64,000 nucleotides of DNA from Paractinoplanes atraurantiacus (GCF_900215205.1 NZ_OBDY01000013.1:116390-180389), one strand, 5' to 3'; shown: positions 24,925 to 34,176, numbered from the stretch's first letter. Notes: generated from the letters alone by a model not told the origin. Translations and numbers: made by a program.

Positions 24925-26385
24925 ATGAGCGCGACGGATGTGCCCGCCAACACGGGCGACAGGGCCGCGAAAACCCAGCAGGCGGTCAGATACATCTCCT
25001 GGGTCGCACTTGCCCTGATGACGACGAGTTCGGTGGCGAGCCTGAGGCCGGCACCGACCATGGCGGTCTACGGACTGGCCAGCATCTTCCTCTACCTGCT
25101 TCCGGCCATCGTGTTCCTGCTGCCGACCGCACTGGTCTCGGCGGAACTCGCCTCCGGCTGGACCGGTGGGGTCTACAAGTGGGTCAGCGAAGGTATCTCG
25201 AAGCCGATGGGCTTCCTGGCCGTCTGGTGCCAGTTCGCGATGACCATCTTCTACTACCCGAGCCTGCTGGGCTTCGTCGCCAGCACCCTGGCGTACGTCA
25301 TCAACCCGGACCTGGCGTCCAGCGGCATCTGGACCGCGATCGTCATCATGGTCTGCTACTGGACCGGTGTCTGGGTCTCGTCGCGCGGCACCAGCGGCGT
25401 GGCCGGGCTGGCCAGCGCCGGCCTGGTCATCGGCACGCTGATCCCGGGTGTCCTGCTGGTGATCCTGGGCGTCGCGTTCCTCGGGCAGGGCAACGAGTCG
25501 GCCGCCCCGATGACCGCCGACAACCTGCTCCCGGCCTGGGCCGGCCTGTCCAGCCTCGTGCTCATCGTCAACAACTTCCTGTCCTACTCGGGCATGGAGA
25601 TGAACGCTGTGCACGTGTCCTCGCTGCGCAAGCCCGGCCGCGAGTTCCCCCGGGCGATGTTCCTGGCCATGGGCCTCGTGCTGCTCATCTTCATCCTGCC
25701 GGCGCTGGCGATCAGCTGGATCGTCCCGGCCGACCAGCTTTCGCTCACGGCCGGCGTCATGCAGGCCTTCGACGCGGTCTTCGCCGAGTTCAACTCGCAG
25801 TGGCTGACCCCGATCCTCGGCGTCATGCTGGTCGCCGCCTCGCTCGGCGGCATGCTGACCTGGCTGGCCGGCCCGTCCAAGGGCCTGCTGCTGATCTCGC
25901 GCCAGGAGGGCTACCTGCCGCCGTTCCTGCAGAAGCTCAACAAGCACGGCGTGCAGCAGAACATCCTGGTCACCCAGGGCCTGGTCACCACGGTCATCGC
26001 GCTGGCGTACGCCCTGATCCCGGACGTGTCCAGTGTGTACTGGATCTTCTCGGTGATCACCACGCAGGTCTACCTGATCATGTACCTGCTGATGTTCGTG
26101 GCCGCCGTCCGGCTGCGCCGCAACAACCCCGACCACCCGCGCGGCTACAAGGCGCCCATGCTGACCGGCCTGTGCGGCGTCGGCTTCGCGGCCTCGCTGG
26201 CCGCCCTGCTCATCGGCTTCGTCCCGTCCTCGCAGTTCGGCTCGGGCAGCGTCGGCACCTATCTGGCCATCGTGGCCGGTGGCGCGCTCGGGCTCGGCCT
26301 GCTCGTGCCGTACCTCTTCTACCGCTTCCGCAAGCCGCACTGGAAGACCGAAACCGCCTCGGACCCGGAGGAGGCAGTCGCATGA
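24925..26385 (+). CDS. APC-superfamily amino acid permease (glutamate:GABA antiporter-like)
   Basis: A 486-residue transporter with about 12 helices. The first helix region reads RYISWVALALMTTSSVASLRPAPTMAVYG, similar to GadC/YjeM permeases; GWTGGVYKWVSEGISKPMGFLAVW follows helix 2, and SGMEMNAVHVSSLRKPGREFPRAM lies mid-protein. Helix 8 to 9 reads WLAGPSKGLLLISRQEGYLPPF. The substrate is uncertain, glutamate or a related amino acid being likely. No decarboxylase is adjacent. Start ATG 24925 sits 44 bp from a box. Its stop overlaps the next start (ATGA). Confidence 0.85.
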   Translation: MSATDVPANTGDRAAKTQQAVRYISWVALALMTTSSVASLRPAPTMAVYGLASIFLYLLPAIVFLLPTALVSAELASGWTGGVYKWVSEGISKPMGFLAVWCQFAMTIFYYPSLLGFVASTLAYVINPDLASSGIWTAIVIMVCYWTGVWVSSRGTSGVAGLASAGLVIGTLIPGVLLVILGVAFLGQGNESAAPMTADNLLPAWAGLSSLVLIVNNFLSYSGMEMNAVHVSSLRKPGREFPRAMFLAMGLVLLIFILPALAISWIVPADQLSLTAGVMQAFDAVFAEFNSQWLTPILGVMLVAASLGGMLTWLAGPSKGLLLISRQEGYLPPFLQKLNKHGVQQNILVTQGLVTTVIALAYALIPDVSSVYWIFSVITTQVYLIMYLLMFVAAVRLRRNNPDHPRGYKAPMLTGLCGVGFAASLAALLIGFVPSSQFGSGSVGTYLAIVAGGALGLGLLVPYLFYRFRKPHWKTETASDPEEAVA

Positions 26386-26819
26386 AAGTCTCGGTCCAGC
26401 ACAAGAGCAACACCGTGACCTACGTCGTGCTCGGCATCGTCTTCCTCGTGCTCTTCGGCACGGCGCTGTTCGCCTTCAGCAGCGCCCACGAGTCACGGCA
26501 GGCCGAGGAGAAGGCCCAGGAGCTGCAATCGCAGCTGTCGGCCGCCGGTATGCGGGTTCCCACGACCGATCAGATCGTCCGGGTCCTGGGCGACGACGGC
26601 GGCGCGGTCTGCGACAGCCCCGGCAACGCGCTGCGGCGGGCCACCCTCTACGGCCTGCTCACCAACGGCGCCGCCGGGCCCGGGCAGCGGCCGGTCATCG
26701 CCGACAACAAGGCGGTCCAGGGCCAGCTGATCATCATCAAGGTCTACTGCCCGCAGTACATCGAGGAATTCCAGGAAGTCATCGACGACCTCAAGCTCGA
26801 CGACGTGGCGGCGACATGA
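26382..26819 (+). CDS. small single-helix membrane protein in the permease operon
   Basis: A 145-residue protein with one N-terminal helix (VTYVVLGIVFLVLFGTALFAFSSA), a short heptad-rich coiled segment (ESRQAEEKAQELQSQLSAAG) and a soluble domain with two cysteines (AVCDSP and KVYCPQY). It should face the periplasm/outside. I do not know the family. ATGA overlaps join it to both the permease and the dipeptidase, so it probably assists one of them. Confidence 0.7.
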   Translation: MKVSVQHKSNTVTYVVLGIVFLVLFGTALFAFSSAHESRQAEEKAQELQSQLSAAGMRVPTTDQIVRVLGDDGGAVCDSPGNALRRATLYGLLTNGAAGPGQRPVIADNKAVQGQLIIIKVYCPQYIEEFQEVIDDLKLDDVAAT

Positions 26820-28153
26820 TGCGTTCTCAGATCGACGATTTGATGGGCCGGGCCCGCACGGACCTCGCCGAGCTGGTGTCCATCCGCTCGGTCGCGGACC
26901 CCCGGCAATATCCGGCGTCGGAGTGCGCGCGGGCGGCCCAGTGGGTGGTGGACAACTTCGCCGAGGTCGGTTTCACCGACCTGGCGCTGAAGGAGACGTC
27001 GGACGGGAGTCGCGCTGTTTATGGCGTACGGGCATCAAGCGTCCCGAACGCACCGACGGTGCTCCTGTACGCCCACTACGACGTGCAGCCCCCGCTCGAC
27101 GAGGCCGCCTGGCGGACACCGCCGTTCGAGCTGACCGAGTCGGGCGGGCGCTGGTACGGCCGGGGCGCGGCCGACTGCAAGGGCAACATCGTCATGCACC
27201 TGACGGCGTTGCGCGCCCTCGGCCCCGACCTGCCGGTGAATCTGAAGCTCATCGTGGAAGGCTCCGAGGAGCAGGGCACGGGCGGCCTCGAGGACTTCGT
27301 CGCTCGCCATCCGTCATTGCTGTCGGCCGACGCGATCCTGGTGTGCGACACCGGAAACGCGGCCGTCGGAGTACCCGCCGCTACTGTCACGTTGCGAGGC
27401 CTCGTCAACGTGGTCGTCACTGTGAAAACCCTCTCGGGCGAGCTCCACTCCGGAATGTTCGGCGGCGCGGCGCCCGATGCCTTGGCGGGACTGATACAGA
27501 TATTGTCGTCTTTACGCGATAAATCGGGCAACACGACGATCGCGGGACTGGACCACTCACAGACCTGGACCGGCGCGCCCTACCCGACCGACCAGTTCCG
27601 CTCCGACTCGGGCCTGCTGCCCGGGGTGGGGCTGCTGGGCGACGGCACGGTGTCGGACATGATCTGGGCCCGCCCCGCCGTGACGGTCCTGGGCATCGAC
27701 GCCCCACCGGTGGTCGGCTCGGCCGCGGCCATCCAGCCGCACGCCCGGGCCCGCCTCAACCTGCGCGTCCCACCCGGCACCGACGCGGTGAAAGCGCAGG
27801 ACGCTTTGATCGCCCAGTTGCACGCCGCGGCACCGTGGGGCGTGCAGGTCGACGTCGAAAAGGAGGCGCTGGGCCAGCCCTTCGAGGCCCACACGGGCGG
27901 CCCGGCCTACCAGGCGCTGGCCGCCGCCATGAAGGAGGCCTTCGGCCGCGACATGACCACCCTGGGCCAGGGCGGCTCCATCCCGCTGTGCAACGTCTTC
28001 GCCGACACCTATCCCGGCGCGGAGATCATCCTGATGGGCGTGGAGGAGCCGCAGGCCCTCATCCACGCGCCCAACGAGAGTGTCGACCCGACCGAGATAG
28101 CCGCCCTGGCCCACGCCGAGGCGCTGTTCCTCCAGTCGTACAAGAAATCCTGA
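26816..28153 (+). CDS. M20 dipeptidase
   Basis: A 445-residue M20 family metallopeptidase. Metal-site motifs in order are VLLYAHYDVQPP (His, Asp), RGAADCKGNIVMHL (Asp bridging two zincs), GSEEQGTGGL (catalytic and metal Glu pair) and CDTGN. A dimerisation lid lies between about residues 200 and 320, and the last His motif is in the C-terminal part (ALIHAPNESV). Such enzymes split dipeptides in the cytoplasm. With the permease it forms a plausible peptide or amino-acid utilisation operon. Confidence 0.88.
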   Translation: MMRSQIDDLMGRARTDLAELVSIRSVADPRQYPASECARAAQWVVDNFAEVGFTDLALKETSDGSRAVYGVRASSVPNAPTVLLYAHYDVQPPLDEAAWRTPPFELTESGGRWYGRGAADCKGNIVMHLTALRALGPDLPVNLKLIVEGSEEQGTGGLEDFVARHPSLLSADAILVCDTGNAAVGVPAATVTLRGLVNVVVTVKTLSGELHSGMFGGAAPDALAGLIQILSSLRDKSGNTTIAGLDHSQTWTGAPYPTDQFRSDSGLLPGVGLLGDGTVSDMIWARPAVTVLGIDAPPVVGSAAAIQPHARARLNLRVPPGTDAVKAQDALIAQLHAAAPWGVQVDVEKEALGQPFEAHTGGPAYQALAAAMKEAFGRDMTTLGQGGSIPLCNVFADTYPGAEIILMGVEEPQALIHAPNESVDPTEIAALAHAEALFLQSYKKS

Positions 28154-28172
28154 GCCCCTCTTCGTTCCGCCC

Positions 28173-28207
28173 CTCGCCCGGCCTCCACCCGAAGGAGGCC
28201 GGGCGAG
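28173..28207. terminator. bidirectional hairpin terminator
   Basis: CTCGCCCGGCCTC and GAGGCCGGGCGAG form a perfect 13-bp stem with a 9-nt loop between the convergent dipeptidase and the 44-residue gene. Confidence 0.85.
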
Positions 28208-28213
28208 CCCACG

Positions 28214-28348
28214 TCATAGCGCATACCAGCGATCCGGTACGACCTCCCGAAGCTCACCCCGCTCGGCCAGGAGCCGGCAGGCGGCGGTGAGCTGGGCGTC
28301 GTCGGCGGCCTCCCCGAGGAACCGGTGGACGCGCCACCGCGCCGGCAT
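28214..28348 (-). CDS. small protein (44 residues) at the end of the SUKH-like cassette
   Basis: The ATG at 28348 overlaps the stop of the preceding gene (TGATG), and the frame runs 44 residues: MPARWRVHRFLGEAADDAQL and an end VVPDRWYAL. The composition is charged and helical (LTAACRLLAERGEL). It shares the 1-nt overlap pattern of the gene pair upstream and ends 7 bp before a terminator, which supports it as a real third gene. Function unknown. Confidence 0.55.
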   Translation of the reverse strand: MPARWRVHRFLGEAADDAQLTAACRLLAERGELREVVPDRWYAL

Positions 28349-28773
28349 CAGGGTCCACCGATGGCCTCGCGGCGAAGGAAAGTCAGGAAAGCCCGCAGAT
28401 CCGCCGCCACCTCGACCGCGCAGTCCGCGTCGTACGTCTCGCCGAGGAGGGCGCCGCCGGACAACCGGAGAACGGGCCCGTCCGCTCCGCCGGGCAGGGC
28501 GAACAGCGCGCCACCGCCGTCGCTGCCGAACACGACCACCGGCCGCCCGTCGCTCAGCCGCCGAGGATGGCCCGGGTCCTCGCCCGGCAGCGGCGGGCGG
28601 TGGATCCAGTAGCCGATGCCGGCGTCGGGCAGCCGCACTTCGGCCACGACACGGTGGAAGGCCAGCAGGGCGTCGCTGTGCAGGCCGGCCATCTCCGCGG
28701 CGGTGGCCGCATCAGTGCCGCGGCACACGTCATCGCGCCACCGCTCGATCCAGGTTTCGTCCATTTCGGCCAT
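28348..28773 (-). CDS. SMI1/KNR4 (SUKH)-like protein, tentative
   Basis: A 141-residue protein. The central strand pattern PVVVFGSDGGGALFALP, then a 'Y...CAVEVAADLRAFLTFL' ending, resembles SUKH-superfamily proteins, many of which are toxin immunity proteins. The N-terminus is helical. The match is by eye and weak in the first half. It overlaps its upstream neighbour by one base (TGATG), so translation is coupled to the zinc-ribbon protein. Confidence 0.55.
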   Translation of the reverse strand: MAEMDETWIERWRDDVCRGTDAATAAEMAGLHSDALLAFHRVVAEVRLPDAGIGYWIHRPPLPGEDPGHPRRLSDGRPVVVFGSDGGGALFALPGGADGPVLRLSGGALLGETYDADCAVEVAADLRAFLTFLRREAIGGP

Positions 28774-29837
28774 CAGAACACGAAGTAGCTGTAGTGGTAG
28801 GGCCGGCCGCGCTCGTAGATGGCCCTCAGCCAGGGCTGCCCGGCCTCGGGCAGCCGGGCCAGAACGTCGAGGAAGATCCGCCCATCCGGCATGAGGCGGT
28901 GACTGGGCAGCAGTGCCGGCAGGGCCTCAGGCAGCATCGGCACCGACCGCCCGACCGGGGCCGGTTCGCGGTGGAAAGCCAAGTGGCGCCAGGCGTCCCA
29001 GGCCAGGGGCACCGCCCTCACCGGCGGGGCCACCGGCCAGACCCGGCCGGTCTGTGGATGTACCGGCACGAGGGCGAGGTCGCCGTCGGCGGGCGGAAGG
29101 CCGGGACCGGCCAAGGCCAGCGTGCGCTCCGGCCCGGCGCCGGGCGGCCCGAGAAGACGGTCCAGCATGGGCCGGAAGACCTCGGCGACCCGCTGATCCG
29201 CAATCACGATCTGATCGCCGCCGGAGGCGGCCAGCAGATGCGCCAGCGCCGAGGCCACGGCGGCCTCCCACATCGGGTTCCAGCCGCCGTCCGGTTCGGA
29301 CAGCGGTACGCCCGGCCGCTGATCCATCAGGTCCGACCAGTCGAGCACAGGGTGCGGTCCGGGACCGCCCTCGAGCACGCGGATCGCCGGCGGATACAGC
29401 CAGATCGCCTGCCGCAGACCACAGTCGTCGATCCGGGTGGCCACCGGCGTGCGGCAACTGACGCAGACCGTGTTGGGCTCGACACCGTCGAGACCACAAC
29501 ATCCGTACTCGCCGACCAGCGCCGGATCGATGACGCTGCCGCGCACATCCCCCGGCCCGACCAGCACCCGGCCGGGCGGCCCCACGGAGACTCTGACCCG
29601 CCGCCCGTACCAGCCGAGGGCCTCCGCCTCACCGGTCCCGAGCTCCTCCCACGGGCGCCACGGCGGCCCGGACGGCAGCGGATCCACAGCGAAGGTCCCC
29701 GACTCCAGCGCCGGCTCGAGCGACCCCGGGCCGTTGCCGTATTTCTGATGCGCGTGCACGGGAAGCGCCACCTCGGACACCGGCACCGTCAGAGCGGCCC
29801 CGCACACCCGGCAGCCGAAAACCGTCACGCGAACCAC
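28773..29837 (-). CDS. hypothetical protein with two Cys-x-x-Cys pairs
   Basis: A 354-residue protein of unknown family. CRVCG (residues about 10-14) and CVSC (about 128-131) form a possible zinc site. The remainder is mixed with many Pro, Trp and Gly. The C-terminal half has IVIADQRVAEVFRPMLDRLLGPP and ends in YHYSYFVF. GTG 29837 is the first start; GTG 29828 is possible. It leads a three-gene cassette ending at a terminator. TAAATT at 29878-29873 could be its -10. Confidence 0.6.
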   Translation of the reverse strand: MVRVTVFGCRVCGAALTVPVSEVALPVHAHQKYGNGPGSLEPALESGTFAVDPLPSGPPWRPWEELGTGEAEALGWYGRRVRVSVGPPGRVLVGPGDVRGSVIDPALVGEYGCCGLDGVEPNTVCVSCRTPVATRIDDCGLRQAIWLYPPAIRVLEGGPGPHPVLDWSDLMDQRPGVPLSEPDGGWNPMWEAAVASALAHLLAASGGDQIVIADQRVAEVFRPMLDRLLGPPGAGPERTLALAGPGLPPADGDLALVPVHPQTGRVWPVAPPVRAVPLAWDAWRHLAFHREPAPVGRSVPMLPEALPALLPSHRLMPDGRIFLDVLARLPEAGQPWLRAIYERGRPYHYSYFVF

Positions 29838-29912
29838 CGTTGTCCCGACCGAGCCGACGCCAATCGCCGTGCAATTTAACAGCTCGACCGATCGCCCGGC
29901 GCCCCATTAAGG

Positions 29913-30974
29913 TCAGCGAACCTCGACGTAGGAGAGCTCGACCGCGTTGTTTCCGTAGCCCAGGCGGTTCCATGGTGGGACCTCGGGCTGAACGTTGCCG
30001 GCGGCGTCGCGGGCGCGGGCCCGGATGCTGTGCCGGCCCGGGGTGGCCTCCCACCGGAAACTCCAGTCCTGCCACTGGTACGGGCCGCGCGGGGGTTCCA
30101 CCGTGGCCGGGGCCCACTCGCTCTCGCCGGTGAAACTCAGTCCGACCTCGGTGATCGGCCCGGCCCCGGACCACGCCTTGCCGTGGATCATGTGCGTGCC
30201 GGCCGGGATGAAGGCGCCCGGCTGCGGGTCGGTGATGCGGGCGCGGATGCGCATCAGCGTCACCGGCTCGGACGGGCGGTCGGGCCACTGGTAGACGTAG
30301 TGGCCGGTCTGGAACTCGCCGGTGAACGGTTCGGTGATCACGTCCAGGCGTTCGAGCCACTTCACCGAGGCCACCGCGTACCAGTGCGGCACCACCAGGC
30401 GGAACGGGGCGCCGTGGTCGGGCTGGAGGGGCTCGCCGTTCATCTCGTACGCGATGAGGATGTCGGCGGCCGGGTCGCTCGCGTGCGGCAGCGCCAGCGA
30501 GCGGACGAAGCTCAGGTCGGCGTCGGCCGGCTCCAGCACCGACGCCAGGTGGTATTTGCCGTGGTCGGCGCCCTGGCACCGCAGCTCGACACCGTCGGCG
30601 CGGGGGCCGGCTTGTGACAGCACGTCGGCCAGCCGGGCGCCGGTCCAGACGGCGGTGGACACCGCGTATCCGCCCCACGGCTCCCCGGTGGGCAGCGGGC
30701 GCATGTCGAGCCGGCCGTTGCCCGCGCATTCGAGGGTGACCGCCTGGGTGACGGCCGGCAGCGACCGCAGGTCGTCCACGGTCAGGGTCAGCGGGCGGTC
30801 GACCGCGCCGCCCACCGTGAGGGTTCCGCCGTGGTCGGGCAGGGCGAAATTGCTGCGTACGTAGTGCAGCTCCGTCGGCGTCGTGTGGCCGGCCAGGCCG
30901 GAGTGCGGCGCTTCGGCGTTGAACGGCTCGTCCTTGATCATGGTGAGGGACGCACGGTTGCGGGTGATCGTCAT
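29913..30974 (-). CDS. molybdopterin-dependent sulfite-oxidase-like protein
   Basis: A 353-residue protein of the sulfite oxidase fold. The Moco domain (about 30-215) includes the conserved Cys in TLECAGNGRL, which ligates molybdenum, and the segment VELRCQGADHG. The dimerisation domain follows (about 225-345, LMRIRARITDPQPGAFIPAG). There is no Tat or signal peptide and no haem domain, so it should be cytoplasmic, which is unusual. It is the last gene of the long PPK2 operon, 17 bp after the enoyl-CoA hydratase gene. Confidence 0.85.
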   Translation of the reverse strand: MTITRNRASLTMIKDEPFNAEAPHSGLAGHTTPTELHYVRSNFALPDHGGTLTVGGAVDRPLTLTVDDLRSLPAVTQAVTLECAGNGRLDMRPLPTGEPWGGYAVSTAVWTGARLADVLSQAGPRADGVELRCQGADHGKYHLASVLEPADADLSFVRSLALPHASDPAADILIAYEMNGEPLQPDHGAPFRLVVPHWYAVASVKWLERLDVITEPFTGEFQTGHYVYQWPDRPSEPVTLMRIRARITDPQPGAFIPAGTHMIHGKAWSGAGPITEVGLSFTGESEWAPATVEPPRGPYQWQDWSFRWEATPGRHSIRARARDAAGNVQPEVPPWNRLGYGNNAVELSYVEVR

Positions 30975-30991
30975 GGCGGCGCTCCTGAGGC

Positions 30992-31846
30992 TCAGTAGTC
31001 GGCGTCGTGGAAGTGCGGATCACGGTTGTCGTTGAACGCGCCGATGCCCTCGGCCCGGTCGGGGTGCACGGCCGAGCGCCAATGGGCCTCCATCATGATC
31101 GCGATGGCCTGTTCGATCGGCTGGCCGTCGCCCATCCGTACGGCCCGCTTGACCGCCTGGACCGCGGTCGGCGAGTTGCTCGCGATCTTCTCGGCGATGC
31201 GCGTCGCGGCCGGCATCAGGTCGCCCGGCGGATGGAGCTCGTTGACCAGGCCCAGCCGGTACGCCTCGGCGGCGGTGATCGGCTCGCCGGTCATGAGCAT
31301 CTGCAGGGCGCGGCCGGGCGGCAGCAGCCGGGGCAGCAGCGCGGGCGATCCGCCGCCGGCCGACAGCCCGATCATCGCCTCGGGCTGCCCGAAGGTGGCG
31401 TTCTCGGCGGCGATGATGAAGTCGGTGCTCTGTGCGATCTCGGAGCCGCCGCCGTAGGCGATGCCGTTGACCGCCGCGAAGATCGGCTTTCGGAGCTGCC
31501 GGAGCGTGTAGAGGGTGCGGTCGAAGTCCTGGCGCTGGCGCAGCCACTGTTGCTTGGTCATGCTCCGGCGCTGCCGCAGGTCGCTGCCGACCGAGAAGGC
31601 CCGCGTGCCGGCGCCGGTGAGGATCGCGACGCGGACCGACGGCTCCACCGCGATGGTCTCGAGGACCTCGGTGAGCCGGGCGCCCATCTCGGTGCTGATC
31701 GCGTTGTCGGCGCCGGGGCGGTTGAGGGTGATGACGGCGATCGCGCCGCCGGAGAGACGGTCGAGCAGGACGGACTTGGCCGGGTCCTCGTCGTCCGGGG
31801 CGGGCGGCCCGAAGTCGAGGGACTTCCAGCGGTCGGTGGTGGTCAT
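30992..31846 (-). CDS. enoyl-CoA hydratase/isomerase-family protein
   Basis: A 284-residue crotonase-fold protein. Motifs are VITLNRPGADNAIST near the start, ILTGAGTRAFSVGSDL for the first oxyanion loop and PIFAAVNGIAYGGGSEIAQSTDFIIA for the second (GGGSE in place of GGGCE). Glu residues in the active-site helix are conserved. Substrate unknown. Its ATG overlaps the Dyp peroxidase stop by 4 nt. A CoA enzyme in this redox operon is unexpected. Confidence 0.88.
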   Translation of the reverse strand: MTTTDRWKSLDFGPPAPDDEDPAKSVLLDRLSGGAIAVITLNRPGADNAISTEMGARLTEVLETIAVEPSVRVAILTGAGTRAFSVGSDLRQRRSMTKQQWLRQRQDFDRTLYTLRQLRKPIFAAVNGIAYGGGSEIAQSTDFIIAAENATFGQPEAMIGLSAGGGSPALLPRLLPPGRALQMLMTGEPITAAEAYRLGLVNELHPPGDLMPAATRIAEKIASNSPTAVQAVKRAVRMGDGQPIEQAIAIMMEAHWRSAVHPDRAEGIGAFNDNRDPHFHDADY

Positions 31847-33141
31847 GGCATCTCCCGGAGGTCGGCGATCCACCGCAGGGCGCTGAGGCTGGGGGCGAAG
31901 CAGTATTCGCCGCCGCGGGTGACGACGAACGGTGGCAGGTCGCGCAGCCGCCGGCGGATCGGCTGCCGTGGGACGGTGAAGTCGCCGCCGCGGCCCACGA
32001 GCGGGTCGCTCTCCTGCGGCGCGCCGATGAAGATTCCGTCGTTGAGCCACTGCGTCTTGACGAACTCGAACTGGCGGCGAGGGTGGGCGCCGGCGAAGAC
32101 GAAGATGATGCCCCGGTCGGCGCCGTCGTCCTCGAGCACCCCGTCCGGCAGCGGCGGCCCATAGCTGGTGCCCCGGCGGATCATCCGGTGCAGGCGGACG
32201 TCGACGGCGCCTTCGTGGTCGAGGGCGTCGCGGGGGTTGGCCCGGCGGGCGTGCGCCCCGGCCGGGCATTTGAGGCCACGGAGGTCGTCGCCGTACCGGA
32301 AATCGTTGTTGCGCTTCGGATCCGCGCCGAGCGACGGGTCGTCGCCGTCCGGCGCCAGGGTGAGCGGCGCCCCGCTGGGCCAGCGGCCGACCATCTTCGC
32401 GCCGAGCAGCGCCTCCTCCCGCCGGTCGGCGGCCCGGTCGCGCAGATAGCGCCGATAGGCGGCGACGCGAGTGTGCAGCTTGCGGAAGACCACGTACGTG
32501 CCGTTGCGGCCCAGCACTTCCGGCACCGGCATCGGCGCCTGACCGCCGGTCTCGTCGGGGTAGCCGAGGATGAACTCGCCGGCCTTGATCGGCGTCTCAC
32601 CCGGGTGCTCCCCCAGACCTTCGACGGCCGGCTGCCCGATGCCGTCCTTGAAGCCGAACGAGGTGCGCCCGGTCGGCAGCTGGTAGCAGTCCTGCCGCCA
32701 GATCACCTCGACGCCCGGGAACTCCTCCCGGGCCCGCCGGGCCTTCGCCACCGCCTCGTCCAGGCTCGCCTGGTCGGGGGCCAGGGTGGCCAGCGCGATG
32801 TGCACGTCCGGGCCGCCCAGCGGCGGCTCCCAGTTCTCCGGGCCGCTCTCGCCGACGTCGCCGAGGATCGCCGCGCGGGCCGCCATGCCCTCACGGAACT
32901 CGGGGGCGAAGCCGGCCAGCGATTCCGGCGGCACACCGAGCGCCTCGAGCCCGCGGTAGGTGAAGGCGACGGTCAGCCACGCGCCGCCGGCGCCGGCCGG
33001 CGACAGCAGTGGGATGAGCCGCCGGACGAGCTTGCGCCCGTCCCGGCGGTCGTTCACCCGCAGCAGGAGGTAGGTGCCGACGTACGGCGACGGCCGCTCG
33101 TGCAGCGCGCCCGCCTGGATGTCGTCGAGGTCGAGGTCCAT
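31843..33141 (-). CDS. Dyp-type peroxidase-family protein
   Basis: A 432-residue protein of the dye-decolourising peroxidase superfamily. The distal motif GFKDGIGQP (Asp) appears near residue 170, and CPAGAHARRANPRD, which corresponds to the CP.GAHIRRANPRD segment before the haem region, near residue 280. The C-terminal part has FEFVKTQWLNDG. It lacks a Tat signal. The family uses H2O2 with haem. Its position with DUF4331 and a sulfite-oxidase-like protein suggests a redox pathway; the substrate is not known. Confidence 0.85.
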   Translation of the reverse strand: MDLDLDDIQAGALHERPSPYVGTYLLLRVNDRRDGRKLVRRLIPLLSPAGAGGAWLTVAFTYRGLEALGVPPESLAGFAPEFREGMAARAAILGDVGESGPENWEPPLGGPDVHIALATLAPDQASLDEAVAKARRAREEFPGVEVIWRQDCYQLPTGRTSFGFKDGIGQPAVEGLGEHPGETPIKAGEFILGYPDETGGQAPMPVPEVLGRNGTYVVFRKLHTRVAAYRRYLRDRAADRREEALLGAKMVGRWPSGAPLTLAPDGDDPSLGADPKRNNDFRYGDDLRGLKCPAGAHARRANPRDALDHEGAVDVRLHRMIRRGTSYGPPLPDGVLEDDGADRGIIFVFAGAHPRRQFEFVKTQWLNDGIFIGAPQESDPLVGRGGDFTVPRQPIRRRLRDLPPFVVTRGGEYCFAPSLSALRWIADLREMP

Positions 33142-33148
33142 CGCGGTC

Positions 33149-34159
33149 CTAGAGGTGTGCGGGCGGCTTGGGCGGGTCCGGGTTCGGCTCGGCCAGGTAC
33201 GGGAACGTCCGCGTCGCGGGACGGCTGGACCGGTCGACGCCGTCACGGATCACCGGTCCGGCCCCGCCGTTGATCAGGAAGGTGAAGAGGGTGTCCATGG
33301 CGTCGTCGTTGAGCGAGCGGCCACCGCAGGTGCGGTGCGGGTTCCCGGCCAGCCCGGCCCTTTCGATCTCCAGGAAGGACCCGCTTTCCGCGTACGGCTT
33401 GGTGACGTCCACGACGAGGTGGTCGGCCAGGAAGAAGTCGGTCAGAGGGTGGCGCCCGTCCGGGCCGACGGGCCAGTCGGTGCGGCCGTCCAGCCCGTCC
33501 CAGAAGGCCAGGTTGGCGTCGAGCCGCGCCCGGTAGGCGCCGAGGTAGCCGTCGGCCAGGTGGAACGCGTCCTCCATGTTGTAGAGGTCGCGGATCTCCA
33601 GGTCCCGGTTGACCCGGTCGAACTGCTTCGGTCCCAGCAGCAGGTTCTTGACCTCGGGCCGCCCGGTGCGCTCGATGCGCACGTTGTGGCGGCCCCGGGT
33701 GAGCGTCTCGGCCACCACGCCGAGCAGCGAGTGGCCGGCGCAGTCGATCTCGAGCACGATGCTCAGGACGTTCTTGCCGTCCAGATAGATGGCGGAGGGG
33801 TCGGTGAAGGCCAGTTGCCCGGTCGCCACCGTCCGCAGGGCGGCCGGCGCGTCGAGGATGAACGGATCCCACCGCGGCCCGGCGAAAGCCCGTACCACCG
33901 CAAGAGGTCCTTGGCATTCGACCTCGCCCGAGGCGGAGAAGACACAATCGAAGACCAGAGGTACGCCGTCCGGCAGCGGCTTCAGGCGGAACCGGTAGAT
34001 CAGCCCGTCCGAGTGCCGGGCGTCGTAGGGCGCGAACGGCAGCGTGTTCATCACCAGCACCAGGTGGCCCGGATTCTCGGGACTGGGGAAGGCGTACACG
34101 TCGGTGATGTCGGCGATCGGCTCGGCGAGCGCGCGGGGACCCGAGATGTGGTCGGACAT
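33149..34159 (-). CDS. DUF4331-family protein
   Basis: A 336-residue protein matching the actinobacterial DUF4331 family. It begins MSDHISGPRALAEPIADITDVYAFPSPENPGHLVLVMN, the family's hallmark opening, and has LIYRFRL and repeated beta-strand segments, ending NGGAGPVIRDGVDRSSRPATRTFPYLAEPN. No signal peptide is visible. The function is unknown. GGGAGCC precedes ATG 34159. It lies between the unknown 175-residue protein and the peroxidase in the same operon. Confidence 0.85.
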   Translation of the reverse strand: MSDHISGPRALAEPIADITDVYAFPSPENPGHLVLVMNTLPFAPYDARHSDGLIYRFRLKPLPDGVPLVFDCVFSASGEVECQGPLAVVRAFAGPRWDPFILDAPAALRTVATGQLAFTDPSAIYLDGKNVLSIVLEIDCAGHSLLGVVAETLTRGRHNVRIERTGRPEVKNLLLGPKQFDRVNRDLEIRDLYNMEDAFHLADGYLGAYRARLDANLAFWDGLDGRTDWPVGPDGRHPLTDFFLADHLVVDVTKPYAESGSFLEIERAGLAGNPHRTCGGRSLNDDAMDTLFTFLINGGAGPVIRDGVDRSSRPATRTFPYLAEPNPDPPKPPAHL

Positions 34160-34176
34160 GTGCGGCTCCCCCGCCT

